Positions 51,882 to 62,255 of a stretch of DNA of 64,000 nt are shown here, in pieces. Under the pieces are notes generated by a model that saw nothing but the letters and a program-made list of their open reading frames with translations, did not search any database and had not been told where the DNA came from. Position 1 is the first letter of the stretch; each line of letters opens with the position of its first letter. Source of the stretch: Caballeronia sp. Lep1P3 (lineage in GTDB: Bacteria; Pseudomonadota; Gammaproteobacteria; Burkholderiales; Burkholderiaceae); NCBI RefSeq assembly GCF_022879595.1, contig NZ_CP084265.1, positions 434,001-498,000 of the forward strand, given 5' to 3'. The position numbers and the translations under genes are program-made.

Positions 51882-52535
51882 ATGACGCTCGACGAACTCA
51901 TTAGCGAATTCGACCGGGGCTTGCGGTCCATCGCCGGCGTGAGCCGCATGTCGCGGCCGATCCCGGAGTCGAACGCGCCGCTTTCGGTCGACGGCGGCCT
52001 GGTCGCGGAAGAGCCGCAACTCACGGAGAAGGAAAAGGCGCACGCGGCCGGCCTCATGCGCGTGAACCACGTCGGCGAAGTCTGCGCGCAGGCGCTGTAT
52101 CAGGCGCAGAAGCTCGCGACCTCGTCGCCGGGACTCAAGCAGAGCTTCGAACAGGCGGCTCGCGAGGAGGAAGACCATCTCGCGTGGACGGCGCAGCGTC
52201 TGAAAGACCTGGATTCGCGTCCGAGTCTCCTGAACCCGCTGTGGTACGCGGGCGCAGTGGCGATCGGCTTCGTCGCGGGACGATTCGGCGATCGCGCGAG
52301 CCTGGGCTTCATGGCCGAGACGGAGCGTCAAGTGGAGCAACATCTGGACGGCCACATGAAGACGCTGCCGGCGACCGATTACGCGTCGCGTGCCATCGTC
52401 GAGCAGATGCGTCTCGATGAAAGCGCGCATGCGGCGGCGGCCATCGGCGCGGGCGGCGGCGAAATGCCGTTTCCGGTGCGCGCGCTGATGCGGGCGGCGG
52501 CCAAGGTGATGACCCGAACCGCTTACTACGTTTAA
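51882..52535 (+). CDS. coq7: Coq7-type ubiquinone hydroxylase
   Basis: This 217-residue di-iron carboxylate protein hydroxylates C6 of demethoxy-ubiquinol, the job done by UbiF in enterobacteria. The two Ex2H-type ligand sets are visible: [14 protein letters not shown] and EEEDHLAW in the first half, ERQVEQH and DESAHAA in the second. Helices pack as a ferritin-like bundle attached to the membrane face. It starts at ATG 51882 and stands alone. Confidence 0.93.
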   Translation: MTLDELISEFDRGLRSIAGVSRMSRPIPESNAPLSVDGGLVAEEPQLTEKEKAHAAGLMRVNHVGEVCAQALYQAQKLATSSPGLKQSFEQAAREEEDHLAWTAQRLKDLDSRPSLLNPLWYAGAVAIGFVAGRFGDRASLGFMAETERQVEQHLDGHMKTLPATDYASRAIVEQMRLDESAHAAAAIGAGGGEMPFPVRALMRAAAKVMTRTAYYV

Positions 52536-52772
52536 GGTCGAAACAGCGAGAGGCGGCAGCATTCGGCAACGACCAGCCGCCCGCGCCTGCGGTTTTCATC
52601 ATGGGAAACCGTTACATTTCACGCGTCTTGTCTGTCAAATTTCACACTTCACCTTCACAACGCGTACTAGTCTCCTAATTTCAAACGGTTTTCCTCTTCC
52701 GCGCTCTCTCAAGTCCCTTCGCTAAGTCCTTGTTCTAACGAGTAAAAGACTCCCGAAAAAAACCTCCGCGTC

Positions 52773-52801
52773 TTGACCGAGGAAATACCTTCCTCTAAAG
52801 T
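52773..52801 (+). promoter_or_regulatory. dcw/mraZ promoter
   Basis: TTGACC, a 17-bp spacer and TAAAGT form a good sigma70 promoter. The transcript would start near 52808, inside the repeat array, leaving a leader of about 150 nt before mraZ. Confidence 0.75.
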
Positions 52802-52839
52802 GGGAGACAGTGTGAGAAAGTGGTTCTTTGTGTGATTCA
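52800..52839 (+). repeat. four 10-bp MraZ-box-like direct repeats
   Basis: GTGGGAGACA, GTGTGAGAAA, GTGGTTCTTT and GTGTGATTCA follow each other without gaps, each opening GTGG or GTGT. MraZ is known to bind tandem GTGGG/TGGGA-type boxes at 10-11-bp spacing upstream of its own operon. The array overlaps the end of the -10 and the start site, fitting repression. Confidence 0.7.
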
Positions 52840-52959
52840 CAGGCCACTTTCAGGCATTTTCGCGGCGGGACGACACCATCGTGGGACGTCGACAGCTTTG
52901 GCCTCAATCGCGTTCATCGCTGACGCGATCACTGTGGCCGACAACGGGGAGAAGGGCGA

Positions 52960-53388
52960 GTGTTCCAGGGGGCGTCGGCGCTGACGCTCGATGCGAAAGG
53001 ACGGATGTCGGTTCCGTCCCGCTATCGGGAAGCGCTGCAAGGGCAGGCAGAAGGCCGGGTGACGCTCACGAAGAGCCCGGATGGATGCCTGTTGCTCTTT
53101 CCTCGCCCGGAGTGGGAAGTCTTTCGTGCCAAGGTCGCCGCGCTCCCCATGGAAGCGATGTGGTGGCGGCGCATCTTTCTCGGTAATGCAATGGACGTCG
53201 AACTGGACAGCGCCGGGCGCGTGCTCGTATCGCCCGAGCTTCGTGCTGCCGCTTCGCTCGAAAAAGAGGTGACGCTGCTCGGCATGGGCGCGCACTTCGA
53301 ATTATGGGATTCGCAGACGTATGCGGCGAAGGAAGCCGCGGCAATGGCGCAGGGCATGCCCGACGCGCTGAAGAACTTCACTTTCTGA
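52960..53388 (+). CDS. mraZ: transcriptional regulator MraZ
   Basis: The 142-residue protein has two AbrB-like SpoVT/MraZ repeats, with the DxxxR motifs [13 protein letters not shown] and [13 protein letters not shown]. It forms a ring and regulates the dcw cluster from boxes upstream of its own gene. It starts with GTG at 52960, preceded by GGGGAGAAGGGC. rsmH follows after 16 bp. Confidence 0.95.
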   Translation: MFQGASALTLDAKGRMSVPSRYREALQGQAEGRVTLTKSPDGCLLLFPRPEWEVFRAKVAALPMEAMWWRRIFLGNAMDVELDSAGRVLVSPELRAAASLEKEVTLLGMGAHFELWDSQTYAAKEAAAMAQGMPDALKNFTF

Positions 53389-53404
53389 CGCGGCGCTGAA
53401 CAAC

Positions 53405-54358
53405 ATGGCACCAGCGATGGGAAATGAACTGCAGCATCGCACGGTGCTGTTGAAGGAAGCGGTAGACGGACTGATCACGCGCGCCGACGGCATCTATATA
53501 GATGGCACTTTCGGGCGCGGCGGTCATAGCCGGGCAATTCTCGAGCAGCTGGATCAGTCGGGGCGGCTTCTCGCCTTCGACAAAGACCCGCTCGCGATCG
53601 CCACGGCGCAACAGATTCAGGACGCGCGCTTGTCGATCGTGCACGACAGCTTTGCGTCGATGCGCGATGCAGCGAGCGAACGCGGAGTGCAAAAGGTGTC
53701 GGGCGTGTTGCTGGACCTGGGCGTGTCGTCGCCGCAAGTGGACGACCCCGAGCGCGGCTTCAGCTTTCGCGCGCAAGGCCCGCTCGACATGAGGATGGAC
53801 CCGACTCGCGGCGAGTCGGCGGCCGAGTGGCTCGCACGGGCCACGGTGCAGGAAATGACGGAGGTGATCAGAGATTATGGGGAAGAACGGTTTGCTTTTC
53901 AGATTGCAAAGGCGCTTGTTGCTCGCAGGGCAGAGTCCGACCGTCTTGGGCCTCTCGTCAGCACGCGCGAGCTTGCCGAAATCGTGGGTCACGTCGTCAA
54001 GACCCGTGAAAAGGGTAAGGATCCGGCAACCCGCACCTTTCAGGCTATACGGATTCACATCAATCAAGAGCTTGCGGAACTGCAAGTAGTTCTTGAATCG
54101 GCACTTTCGTTGTTGGAGCAAGGGGGGCGGCTGGTCGTGATCAGCTTTCATTCGCTCGAAGACCGGATCGTCAAGCGGTTCATGCAGGCGCAGTCGAGCG
54201 CGCCGGCGGTGGATCGTCGCTTGCCGATCCGCGCGGTCGATCTGCCGAGTCCGCCTCTGCGGATCGTCGGCCGCGTGTTTCCGAGCGAGGCCGAAGTCGC
54301 CGGCAACCCGCGCGCCCGCTCCGCGGTCATGCGTATCGCGGAGCGCATCGCGCCATGA
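53405..54358 (+). CDS. rsmH: 16S rRNA m4C1402 methyltransferase RsmH
   Basis: RsmH (MraW) methylates the N4 of C1402 in 16S rRNA. The ~317-residue protein has the opening [16 protein letters not shown] motif [39 protein letters not shown] and [14 protein letters not shown], all typical. The start may be 53405 or the ATG at 53417 (MGNELQHRT). Neither has a good ribosome site, so coupling to mraZ is likely. It overlaps ftsL by 4 bp. Confidence 0.95.
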   Translation: MAPAMGNELQHRTVLLKEAVDGLITRADGIYIDGTFGRGGHSRAILEQLDQSGRLLAFDKDPLAIATAQQIQDARLSIVHDSFASMRDAASERGVQKVSGVLLDLGVSSPQVDDPERGFSFRAQGPLDMRMDPTRGESAAEWLARATVQEMTEVIRDYGEERFAFQIAKALVARRAESDRLGPLVSTRELAEIVGHVVKTREKGKDPATRTFQAIRIHINQELAELQVVLESALSLLEQGGRLVVISFHSLEDRIVKRFMQAQSSAPAVDRRLPIRAVDLPSPPLRIVGRVFPSEAEVAGNPRARSAVMRIAERIAP

Positions 54359-54699
54359 ACCGTCTCAACATTTTTCTCCTGATGGTGGTGCTCGCCTGCG
54401 CGCTGTCGGTCGTCAGCTCGACCAACAAACAGCGGCAAGTGTTCATCGAACTGCAGCGGGCGCAGTCGCAGGAACGCCAGCTTCAGCAGGACTACGCGCA
54501 GTTCCAGTATCAGCAGAGCGCGTTGTCGAAGACATCGCGCATCGAGCAGTTGGCCACTAACTCACTGAAGATGCAGCCCGTGACGACCGGCCGCACGCAA
54601 TATCTCACCTACGACCCGGCGACCGCGAAGGCCGCCGATGCGCCCATGCCGCCGCCGCTGCCGGCCTCGGCGCCGCCCGCTCGCGGAGCCAAACGATGA
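54355..54699 (+). CDS. ftsL: cell division protein FtsL
   Basis: The 114-residue bitopic protein has a short N-terminus, one membrane helix (about residues 5-22) and a periplasmic coiled coil rich in Gln ([19 protein letters not shown]). A proline-rich tail follows. FtsL forms a complex with FtsB and FtsQ that activates FtsW-FtsI. It overlaps rsmH and ftsI by ATGA. The coiled coil is the main evidence; primary conservation is low in this family. Confidence 0.9.
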   Translation: MNRLNIFLLMVVLACALSVVSSTNKQRQVFIELQRAQSQERQLQQDYAQFQYQQSALSKTSRIEQLATNSLKMQPVTTGRTQYLTYDPATAKAADAPMPPPLPASAPPARGAKR

Positions 54700-56537
54700 A
54701 GAAGTCCGCGAAGCAGAAAGACGTCGCCTACACGCCGAACCCGATCCTCGCCGTGCGCCTGCCAATGTGGCGCTCGAAGTTCGTCGTGTTTCTGCTTTTC
54801 ATGGCGTTCGTCGCGCTGGCCGGGCGCGCGTTCTGGATTCAGGGCCCCGGTAACGCGTTCTTCAAGAAGCAGGGCGAAAGCCGCTATCAGCGCACGCTGG
54901 AGATGCCCGCCACGCGCGGGCAGATTCGCGACCGCAACGGTCTCGTGCTCGCCACCAGCTTGCCGGTGAAGGCGATCTGGGCCATCCCCGAAGCCGTTCC
55001 GAACGATCTCGGCGCAGACAAGCTCGCGGAACTCGCGAAGCTGCTCGACATGTCGCAGAAAGACCTGCGCGCGAAGCTGTCGATGGACAAGACGTTCGTC
55101 TACGTGAAGCGTCAGGTGCCGCTGGAAGTCGCGCAGAAGGTCGCCGCGCTCGACATTCCCGGCATTTATTCGCGCGGCGAATACAAGCGCTTCTACCCGG
55201 AAGGCGAAATCACCGCGCACCTGATCGGCTTTACTAATATTGAAGACAAGGGTCAGGAAGGCGTCGAACTCGGCGACCAGAACGTCCTCGCCGGCACGCC
55301 GGGCATGCGTCGCGTCATCAAGGACCGGATGGGCCATATCGTCGAGGACGTCGACGAGCAGGTCGTGCCGCATAACGGCCAGGACGTCGAGCTTTCGATC
55401 GACAGCAAGATTCAGTACATCGCGTACACGAACCTGAAGGCGGCCGTCGAGAAGTCGAAGGCGAAAGCCGGCGCGGCGATCGTCATCGATACGAAGACGG
55501 GCGAAGTGCTCGCGCTCGTCAACTATCCCACCTACAACCCGAACGACCGCTCGCGCATGACCGGCGAGCAGTTGCGCAACCGCATTCTGACGGACACCTT
55601 CGAGCCGGGCTCGATCATGAAGCCGTTCACCGTTTCGCTCGCGCTCGATCTGCATCGCGTGACGCCGAATACGCTCGTCGAAACGGGCGGCGGTGTGTTC
55701 GTGCTGGACGGCGCGCGCATCACGGACGATTCCGGTTTCGGCACGCTCACCGTCGGCGGCGTGATTCAGAAGTCGAGCAATATCGGCGCGACCAAAATTG
55801 CGATGCAATTGCGGCCCGAGGAAATGTGGAACATGTACACGAGCATCGGGCTCGGTCAGGCGCCGAAGGTCGGGTTTCCCGGCGCCGTCACCGGACGTCT
55901 GCGGCCGTGGAAGAGCTGGCGCCGCATCGAGCAGGCGACCATGTCCTATGGATACGGCCTGTCGGCATCGCTGTTTCAGCTTGCGCGCGCGTACACGGCC
56001 ATTGCGCACGACGGCATGATCCTGCCCGTGTCCATTTTCCGCACGCCGGGCGATCAGCCGCCGGTCGGCCAGCAGGTCTTCTCCCCGACCACTGCGCGCG
56101 AAGTGCGCGCAATGCTCGAAGCCGTCGTGTCGAAAAACGGCACGTCGCCGGATGCGGCGGTGCCCGGTTATCGCGTCGGCGGCAAGAGCGGCACGGCGTA
56201 TAAGCATGCGGGCCGCGGCTACGATCATTCGAAGTACCGCGCGTCGTTCGTCGGCATGGCACCGATGCCGAACCCGCGCATCGTCGTGGCCGTTTCCGTC
56301 GACGAACCGACGGCCGGCAGTCACTTCGGCGGACAAGTCTCGGGTCCGGTGTTCTCGGGCATTGTCGGCGATACGCTGCGCGCGCTCAACGTGCCGCCGG
56401 ACATGCCGGTCAAGCAGATGGTCGTGACGGACGAGCCGAACCCCGCCACGGCGCCGTCGAATGTGAACAACGCGAACACCGCAAAGAAAGTCGCGGTGTC
56501 GAGCAATACGAGAACCCATCCGGGAGTCGTGCGATGA
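54696..56537 (+). CDS. ftsI: septal peptidoglycan transpeptidase FtsI (PBP3)
   Basis: The 613-residue class B penicillin-binding protein crosslinks septal peptidoglycan with FtsW. It has one N-terminal membrane helix (about residues 28-50), the pedestal domain (RGQIRDRNGLVLA) and the transpeptidase motifs: SIMK at 306-309 with the acyl-serine, SSN in QKSSNIGA and KSGT in GGKSGTAYKH. A non-conserved Asn/Thr-rich tail of ~40 residues ends the protein. Confidence 0.96.
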   Translation: MKKSAKQKDVAYTPNPILAVRLPMWRSKFVVFLLFMAFVALAGRAFWIQGPGNAFFKKQGESRYQRTLEMPATRGQIRDRNGLVLATSLPVKAIWAIPEAVPNDLGADKLAELAKLLDMSQKDLRAKLSMDKTFVYVKRQVPLEVAQKVAALDIPGIYSRGEYKRFYPEGEITAHLIGFTNIEDKGQEGVELGDQNVLAGTPGMRRVIKDRMGHIVEDVDEQVVPHNGQDVELSIDSKIQYIAYTNLKAAVEKSKAKAGAAIVIDTKTGEVLALVNYPTYNPNDRSRMTGEQLRNRILTDTFEPGSIMKPFTVSLALDLHRVTPNTLVETGGGVFVLDGARITDDSGFGTLTVGGVIQKSSNIGATKIAMQLRPEEMWNMYTSIGLGQAPKVGFPGAVTGRLRPWKSWRRIEQATMSYGYGLSASLFQLARAYTAIAHDGMILPVSIFRTPGDQPPVGQQVFSPTTAREVRAMLEAVVSKNGTSPDAAVPGYRVGGKSGTAYKHAGRGYDHSKYRASFVGMAPMPNPRIVVAVSVDEPTAGSHFGGQVSGPVFSGIVGDTLRALNVPPDMPVKQMVVTDEPNPATAPSNVNNANTAKKVAVSSNTRTHPGVVR

Positions 56538-58078
56538 GCGCGCAGTCCCGTCAGAGCAAGATGCAGAAGGACGTTTCGAACGCGGTTCAATGGCTGCGCG
56601 CACACGCGCGCCCCGAGGCTCAGTTGCACGCCGACACGCGCTCGCTCAAAAACGGCGACGTGTTCCTCGCGTATGCCGTCGACGGCGCGGACAACCGCCC
56701 GTATCTCGACGCGGCGCTCGGCGCGGGCGCGGCGGCTGCGCTGTATCAGCCGGAAGGCTTCGCGGGTCAGGAGGACGCATCGAAGACGCTCGCCGTGAGC
56801 GCGCTCAACGCGCTTGCCGGCCCCATCGCGTCCGCGTGGTACGGCGAGCCCACCGCGTCGATGCTCACCGTCGGCGTGACGGGCACGAACGGAAAGACAT
56901 CGTGCAGCCAGTGGATCGCGACCGCGCTCACCGCGCTCGGCCGTCCGTGCGCGATCGTCGGCACGCTCGGCATCGGCATGCCGGGCAAGCTCTTGCATAC
57001 CGGCTTCACCACGCCCGATGCGCCGCAACTCCAGCGCAGCCTCGCGCAACTGAAGGCGCAGGGCGCGGAAGCGGTCGCGATGGAAGTGTCCTCGCACGCG
57101 CTGCATCAGGGGCGCGTGAACGGCACGGACTTCGACATCGCCATTTTCACGAATCTCACGCAGGATCATCTCGACTATCACGGCACGTTCGCCGCGTATG
57201 AAGCGGCGAAGGCGCGTCTTTTCGCGTGGCCTTCGCTGAAGACCGCAATCGTCAATCGCGACGATGCGGCCGGCCAGCGTCTGATCGAGTCGCTGCGCGG
57301 CAAGGTCCGCACGATTGCCTACGGCGTCGACATGCCCGCCGATGCCGCGCCAGCCGCCGACGCCATGCTGCTTGCAACGCAAGTTCGCGCGACGTCCGTC
57401 GGTACGGCGTTTCATCTCTCGTCGGACTGGGGCGAGGCCGAAGTCGAAGTCGGCACGCTCGGCGCGTTCAACGTGAGCAATCTGCTCGCGGTCCTCGGCG
57501 TGCTGCTCGAAGTGGGCGTGCCGTTCAACGCCGCGCTCGCGCGCATCACGAAGCTCGAGTCGGTCAATGGCCGCATGGAGCGTCTCGGCGGACGGCTTCA
57601 AAGCGACGAGCCGCTCGTCGTGATCGACTACGCGCACACGCCCGACGCGCTCGACAAAACGCTTGCCGCATTGCGCCCGATCGCGAGCGCGCGCGGCGGC
57701 CAGCTCGTCTGCATGTTCGGCTGCGGCGGCGACCGCGACGCGACCAAGCGTCCGCTGATGGGCGAAATCGCCGAGCGTCTCGCCGATCAGGTCGTCATCA
57801 CGAGCGACAATCCGCGCAGCGAAGATCCCGTCGCGATCATCGATCAGATCGCGGGCGGCATGAAGAACGCAGGCAAGGCGCGGCGCATCGAGGATCGCGC
57901 GAGCGCCATCTTGCAGGCCGTGCGCGCGGCGGCACGCGAGGATGTCGTGGTGCTCGCGGGCAAGGGGCACGAAGCCACGCAAGAAATTATGGGCAAGAAG
58001 CGCGCGTTCTCCGACCAGGATCACGCGCGCCTCGCGCTTGCAGCACGCGCCACGCAGCAGCGCGGAGGTGCCGAATGA
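56534..58078 (+). CDS. murE: UDP-MurNAc-tripeptide synthetase (mDAP-adding) MurE
   Basis: MurE adds meso-diaminopimelate to UDP-MurNAc-L-Ala-D-Glu. The 514-residue ligase has the ATP loop GVTGTNGKTSCSQW and the central EVSSHALHQGRV. The substrate motif DNPR (in TSDNPRSEDP) selects mDAP over lysine. It overlaps ftsI and murF by ATGA. Confidence 0.96.
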   Translation: MSAQSRQSKMQKDVSNAVQWLRAHARPEAQLHADTRSLKNGDVFLAYAVDGADNRPYLDAALGAGAAAALYQPEGFAGQEDASKTLAVSALNALAGPIASAWYGEPTASMLTVGVTGTNGKTSCSQWIATALTALGRPCAIVGTLGIGMPGKLLHTGFTTPDAPQLQRSLAQLKAQGAEAVAMEVSSHALHQGRVNGTDFDIAIFTNLTQDHLDYHGTFAAYEAAKARLFAWPSLKTAIVNRDDAAGQRLIESLRGKVRTIAYGVDMPADAAPAADAMLLATQVRATSVGTAFHLSSDWGEAEVEVGTLGAFNVSNLLAVLGVLLEVGVPFNAALARITKLESVNGRMERLGGRLQSDEPLVVIDYAHTPDALDKTLAALRPIASARGGQLVCMFGCGGDRDATKRPLMGEIAERLADQVVITSDNPRSEDPVAIIDQIAGGMKNAGKARRIEDRASAILQAVRAAAREDVVVLAGKGHEATQEIMGKKRAFSDQDHARLALAARATQQRGGAE

Positions 58079-59505
58079 CGATGTTCACCCTGCGCGAAGC
58101 CGCCGCGCTCATTCCCGGCGCAGTGCTCGAGGGCGACGCCAATATCGCGATCGAGCGAGTCGTCACCGACAGCCGCGCCATTCAGGCGGGCGATCTTTTC
58201 GTCGCGGTAAAGGGCGATCGCTTCGATGCGCATGATTTCCTGGATCAGGTTGCGAAGGGCGGCGCCGCTGCGGCGCTCGTCTCGCGCGAGCTACGCAATT
58301 CGGATGCCTGGCCGTTGCCAGTCATCAAGGTAAAGGACACGCGCACGGCGCTCGGTGCGCTGGCGCACGGCTGGCGCAAGCGCTTCACGATGCCGCTCGT
58401 CGCGGTCACGGGCAGCAACGGCAAGACGACGGTCAAGGAAATGATCGCGTCCATCTTTGCGGCTGACGTGGGCGTCGAAGCGCGTCTCGCGACGGCGGGC
58501 AACTTCAACAACGACATTGGCTTGCCGCTCACGCTCTTTCGCCTGAACGCGGCGCACAAGCTCGCGGTCGTCGAACTCGGCATGAACCATCCCGGCGAGA
58601 CGGACGCGCTCGGCAAGATCGCGGCGCCCGATGTCGCCGTGGTCAACAACGCGCAGCGCGAGCATCAGGAGTTCATGGCGACGGTCGAGGCTGTCGCGCT
58701 CGAACATGCGTCGGTGATTCACGCGCTTGGCGACACCGGCACGGCCGTCTTTCCCGCCGACGACCGCTACGCGAGCATCTGGCGCGTCGCGGCGACGGGC
58801 AACGCGATCATCGACTTCGCATTGACCGGCGACGAATCGAAGGCGGCCGTCACCGGCACGCTCGATGGCACGACGGTTCACGTCCGCACGCCGCAAGGCA
58901 ATGTCGACATCGCGCTTGCGGTGCTCGGCGAACACAACGCGCGCAACGCGCTGGCGGCGACGGCGGCCGCGCTCGCGGCGGGCGTGTCGCTCGATGCGAT
59001 CAAGCGCGGCCTCGAAGCGTTCGAGCCGGTCAAGGGCCGCCTGCAGGTCAAGCGCGCGGTGCTCGGCGCGCTCGCGGGCGCAACCGTCATCGACGATTCG
59101 TACAACTCCAATCCCGATTCCATGCGCGCCGCCATCGACGTGCTCGCGCGCGAGGCATCGCCGCGCGTGCTCGTGATGGGCGACATGGGCGAAGTCGGCG
59201 AGGAAGGGCCGGCGTTTCATCGCGAAGTCGGCGCTTATGCGGCCGAACGCGGTATCGACGCGCTCTTCGCGCTCGGCGACGCAAGCCGCGATTCAGTGAA
59301 CGCATTCAACGCAGCGGCGTCGAAGCAGGCCGCGCAACATTTCGGCGATGTCGGCGAACTGGTTGCGGCCCTGCTGAACGCGGGCTTCGGCGCGCATGCA
59401 ACGTATCTCGCGAAAGGCTCGCGCTTCATGAAGATGGAGCGCGTGGTGGACGCGCTGACGACTTCACAACAACCCGCTGCGGGCAACGCGCCCGCCGCAC
59501 ACTGA
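58075..59505 (+). CDS. murF: UDP-MurNAc-tripeptide D-Ala-D-Ala ligase MurF
   Basis: MurF adds D-Ala-D-Ala to complete the UDP-MurNAc pentapeptide. The 476-residue protein has the N-terminal uridine domain ([16 protein letters not shown]), ATP loop [25 protein letters not shown] and [15 protein letters not shown] 58075 overlaps the murE stop and has CGGAGGT upstream. A much longer upstream frame is a shadow of murE. Confidence 0.95.
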   Translation: MTMFTLREAAALIPGAVLEGDANIAIERVVTDSRAIQAGDLFVAVKGDRFDAHDFLDQVAKGGAAAALVSRELRNSDAWPLPVIKVKDTRTALGALAHGWRKRFTMPLVAVTGSNGKTTVKEMIASIFAADVGVEARLATAGNFNNDIGLPLTLFRLNAAHKLAVVELGMNHPGETDALGKIAAPDVAVVNNAQREHQEFMATVEAVALEHASVIHALGDTGTAVFPADDRYASIWRVAATGNAIIDFALTGDESKAAVTGTLDGTTVHVRTPQGNVDIALAVLGEHNARNALAATAAALAAGVSLDAIKRGLEAFEPVKGRLQVKRAVLGALAGATVIDDSYNSNPDSMRAAIDVLAREASPRVLVMGDMGEVGEEGPAFHREVGAYAAERGIDALFALGDASRDSVNAFNAAASKQAAQHFGDVGELVAALLNAGFGAHATYLAKGSRFMKMERVVDALTTSQQPAAGNAPAAH

Positions 59506-59528
59506 CTCACAGAAAGAGAAGGACAAGC

Positions 59529-60698
59529 ATGCTACTCGCACTCGCGCAATGGCTTCAGAATGACGCCAGCTTCATGCGCGTGTTCACCTACATCACGTTC
59601 CGCGCGGTGGGCGCCACGGCGACGGCGCTGCTGATCGGTCTCGTCTGCGGCCCCTGGGTGATCCGCAAGCTGACCGCGATGAAAGTCGGTCAGGCCGTGC
59701 GCAAGGACGGCCCGCAGACGCATCTCGTGAAGTCGGGCACGCCGACGATGGGCGGCGTGCTCATTCTCATCGGCATCGCGGTGTCCACGCTTCTGTGGGC
59801 CGATCTCACGAACCGCTTCGTGTGGATCGTGATGCTCGTCACGTTCGGCTATGGCGTGATCGGCTGGGTGGACGACTATCGCAAGGTCGTGCACAAGGAC
59901 CCGCGCGGCATGTCGTCGCGCGAGAAGTATTTCTGGCAATCGGTCATCGGCCTGTTCGCGGCCGTTTATCTGGCTTTCAGCGTCTCCGAAGCCAGCAACA
60001 CGCGCGTGTTCGATCTCTTCATGGCGTGGGTGCGCAGCGGCCTCTCGATGGGCCTGCCCGCGCGCGCCGACCTCATGCTGCCGTTCCTCAAATCCATCAC
60101 GTATCCGCTTGGCGTGTGGGGTTTCATCGCGATGACGTACTTCGTGATCGTCGGGTCGAGTAACGCGGTGAATCTCACCGACGGCCTCGACGGGCTCGTC
60201 ATCATGCCGGTCGTGCTCGTGGGCGCATCGCTCGGCGCATTCGCCTACGTGATGGGCAGCTCCGTCTACTCCAAATACCTGTTGTTTCCGCACATTCCGG
60301 GCGCGGGCGAACTGCTGATCTTCTGTTCGGCCATGGGCGGCGCGGGCCTCGCGTTCCTCTGGTACAACACGCACCCCGCACAAGTCTTCATGGGCGATGT
60401 CGGCGCGCTCGCGCTCGGCGGGGCGCTCGGCACCATCGCCGTGATCGTGCGTCAGGAAGTGGTGCTGTTCATCATGGGCGGCGTCTTCGTGGCCGAAACG
60501 CTCTCCGTGATGCTGCAGGTCTTCTGGTTCAAGTTCACGAAGCGCCGTTACGGCGAAGGCCGCCGTTTCTTCAAGATGGCGCCGCTGCATCACCACTACG
60601 AATTGTCCGGCTGGACGGAAACGCAAGTGGTGGTGCGCTTCTGGATCATCACGTTGATGCTGTGTCTGTTCGGGTTGTCGACGCTCAAGCTGCGTTGA
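59529..60698 (+). CDS. mraY: phospho-MurNAc-pentapeptide translocase MraY
   Basis: MraY transfers phospho-MurNAc-pentapeptide to undecaprenyl phosphate, making lipid I. The 389-residue membrane protein has ten helices, with the signatures [26 protein letters not shown] (catalytic Asp pair), [10 protein letters not shown] and the metal-binding HHHYE loop near the C-terminus. AGAAGGACAAGC precedes ATG. Confidence 0.97.
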   Translation: MLLALAQWLQNDASFMRVFTYITFRAVGATATALLIGLVCGPWVIRKLTAMKVGQAVRKDGPQTHLVKSGTPTMGGVLILIGIAVSTLLWADLTNRFVWIVMLVTFGYGVIGWVDDYRKVVHKDPRGMSSREKYFWQSVIGLFAAVYLAFSVSEASNTRVFDLFMAWVRSGLSMGLPARADLMLPFLKSITYPLGVWGFIAMTYFVIVGSSNAVNLTDGLDGLVIMPVVLVGASLGAFAYVMGSSVYSKYLLFPHIPGAGELLIFCSAMGGAGLAFLWYNTHPAQVFMGDVGALALGGALGTIAVIVRQEVVLFIMGGVFVAETLSVMLQVFWFKFTKRRYGEGRRFFKMAPLHHHYELSGWTETQVVVRFWIITLMLCLFGLSTLKLR

Positions 60699-60743
60699 TG
60701 TTGCGCGTGCGCGGTCATTCAGGTTCAAGAGAAAGGTAAAGCG

Positions 60744-62255
60744 ATGTTTGGCGAGAAGTTTTCCGGTCGGCAAAGTCCGATGGTGCTCGTGCTGGGGCTC
60801 GGTGAATCCGGCCTCGCGATGGCGCGCTGGTGCGCCAGGCACGGCTGCCGGCTGCGGATCGCCGACACGCGCGAAACGCCGCCGAATCTCTCCGAACTCG
60901 TCATCCATGACATCGATGCCGATTTCGTCGGCGGCGCGTTCACCACGGATCTGCTCGACGGCGGCATCGAACTCGTCGCCGTCAGTCCCGGCCTTTCACC
61001 GCTTGCGCCGGATCTCGCGCCGCTCATCGCGGCGGCGAACGCGCGCGGCATCCCGGTGTGGGGCGAACTCGAACTCTTCGCGCAGGCGCTCGCGGGACTC
61101 GCGGCAAACGGGTACGAACCGAAAGTGCTCGCAATCACCGGCACGAACGGCAAGACCACGACGACCGCGCTCACCGGACTTCTGTGCGAGCGCGCGGGCA
61201 AGACCGTCGCGGTCGCGGGCAACATCAGCCCGGCGATGCTCGACAAGCTCGCCGAAGCCATCGACCAGACCGCGCTGCCCGACGTCTGGGTGCTGGAACT
61301 CTCCAGCTTCCAGCTCGAAACGGCGCACAGCTTCGAGCCGCATGCCGCCGCGGTGCTGAACATCACGCAGGATCATCTCGACTGGCATGGCGGGCTCGAC
61401 GCTTACGCCGCCGCGAAAGGCCGCATCTTCGGGCCGCGCACGACGCGCGTGCTCAACCGCGACGACGCCCGCACGATGGCGCTCGCCGCGAACGTCGCGC
61501 AGGTTCGCGTGGTGACGTTCGGGCTGAATGAGCCGTCGAACGTGGGCGACTACGGCTTGCTGCGCGACAACGGCATCGCGTGGCTCGCGCAAGGCGTCGA
61601 TCGGGACGCCGCCGAACAGCCCGCGTCCACGCGCCGCCGCAAGAAGGACGACACCGCGCCGAACGTCGTGCCGAAGCGCCTGATGCCCGCCGACGCGCTG
61701 CGCATTCGCGGTCTGCACAACGCGGCGAACGCGCTCGCCGCGCTCGCGCTCGCGCGCGCGATCGACTTGCCGCTCGCGGCGCTTCTGCACGGCTTGCGCG
61801 AGTATCGCGGCGAGCCGCATCGCGTCGAGGTGATTGCGCAAATCGATGGTGTCGATTTCGTCGACGACAGCAAGGGCACGAACGTCGGCGCAACGGTCGC
61901 CGCGCTCGATGGCCTCGCGCAGCGCATCGTGCTGATCGCCGGCGGCGACGGCAAGGGCCAGGACTTTTCGCCGCTCGAAGCGCCGGTCGCGCGCTGGGCG
62001 CGTGCGGTCATGCTGATCGGCCGCGACGCGCCGCGCATTCGCGAGACGCTCGCCTCGACGGGCGTCGCGCTCGAAGATCACGCCACGCTCGAAGCCGCGA
62101 CGCAGGCCGCCGCGCGCATCGCGCAAGCCGGCGATGCCGTGTTGCTGTCGCCGGCGTGCGCGAGCCTCGACATGTTCAAGAACTATGCACACCGCGCGGA
62201 CGTGTTTCGCGGCGCGGTCGAAGAAATCGCCGCCGCGCGGGGAGTGATGCTATGA
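60744..62255 (+). CDS. murD: UDP-MurNAc-L-Ala:D-Glu ligase MurD
   Basis: MurD adds D-glutamate to UDP-MurNAc-L-Ala. The 503-residue protein has the N-terminal Rossmann motif [18 protein letters not shown] loop [13 protein letters not shown] and C-terminal [13 protein letters not shown]. It is ~60 residues longer than E. coli MurD. A basic, low-complexity insert near residues 293-310 ([12 protein letters not shown]) lies in the central domain. It overlaps ftsW by ATGA. Confidence 0.95.
   Translation: MFGEKFSGRQSPMVLVLGLGESGLAMARWCARHGCRLRIADTRETPPNLSELVIHDIDADFVGGAFTTDLLDGGIELVAVSPGLSPLAPDLAPLIAAANARGIPVWGELELFAQALAGLAANGYEPKVLAITGTNGKTTTTALTGLLCERAGKTVAVAGNISPAMLDKLAEAIDQTALPDVWVLELSSFQLETAHSFEPHAAAVLNITQDHLDWHGGLDAYAAAKGRIFGPRTTRVLNRDDARTMALAANVAQVRVVTFGLNEPSNVGDYGLLRDNGIAWLAQGVDRDAAEQPASTRRRKKDDTAPNVVPKRLMPADALRIRGLHNAANALAALALARAIDLPLAALLHGLREYRGEPHRVEVIAQIDGVDFVDDSKGTNVGATVAALDGLAQRIVLIAGGDGKGQDFSPLEAPVARWARAVMLIGRDAPRIRETLASTGVALEDHATLEAATQAAARIAQAGDAVLLSPACASLDMFKNYAHRADVFRGAVEEIAAARGVML

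Larger units (their letters stand above)
52536..52959 (+). other. dcw cluster upstream region
   Basis: This 424-bp region has no gene. It contains the dcw promoter (52773-52801), four 10-bp repeats (52800-52839) and an 8-bp inverted repeat GAAAGTGG/CCACTTTC (52816-52823 with 52844-52851). About 110 bases of leader follow before mraZ. The first 200 bp are AT-rich without recognised elements. Confidence 0.7.

Noticed and set aside
52741..52760. Possible coq7 terminator upstream of mraZ
   Set aside because: The AAAAAAA run near 52756 has no preceding hairpin of useful stability.
54609..58024. Two very long minus-strand ORFs (664 and 567 codons) opposite ftsI and murE
   Set aside because: Arg-rich, low-complexity antisense frames caused by high third-position GC; ftsI and murE motifs are intact on the plus strand.
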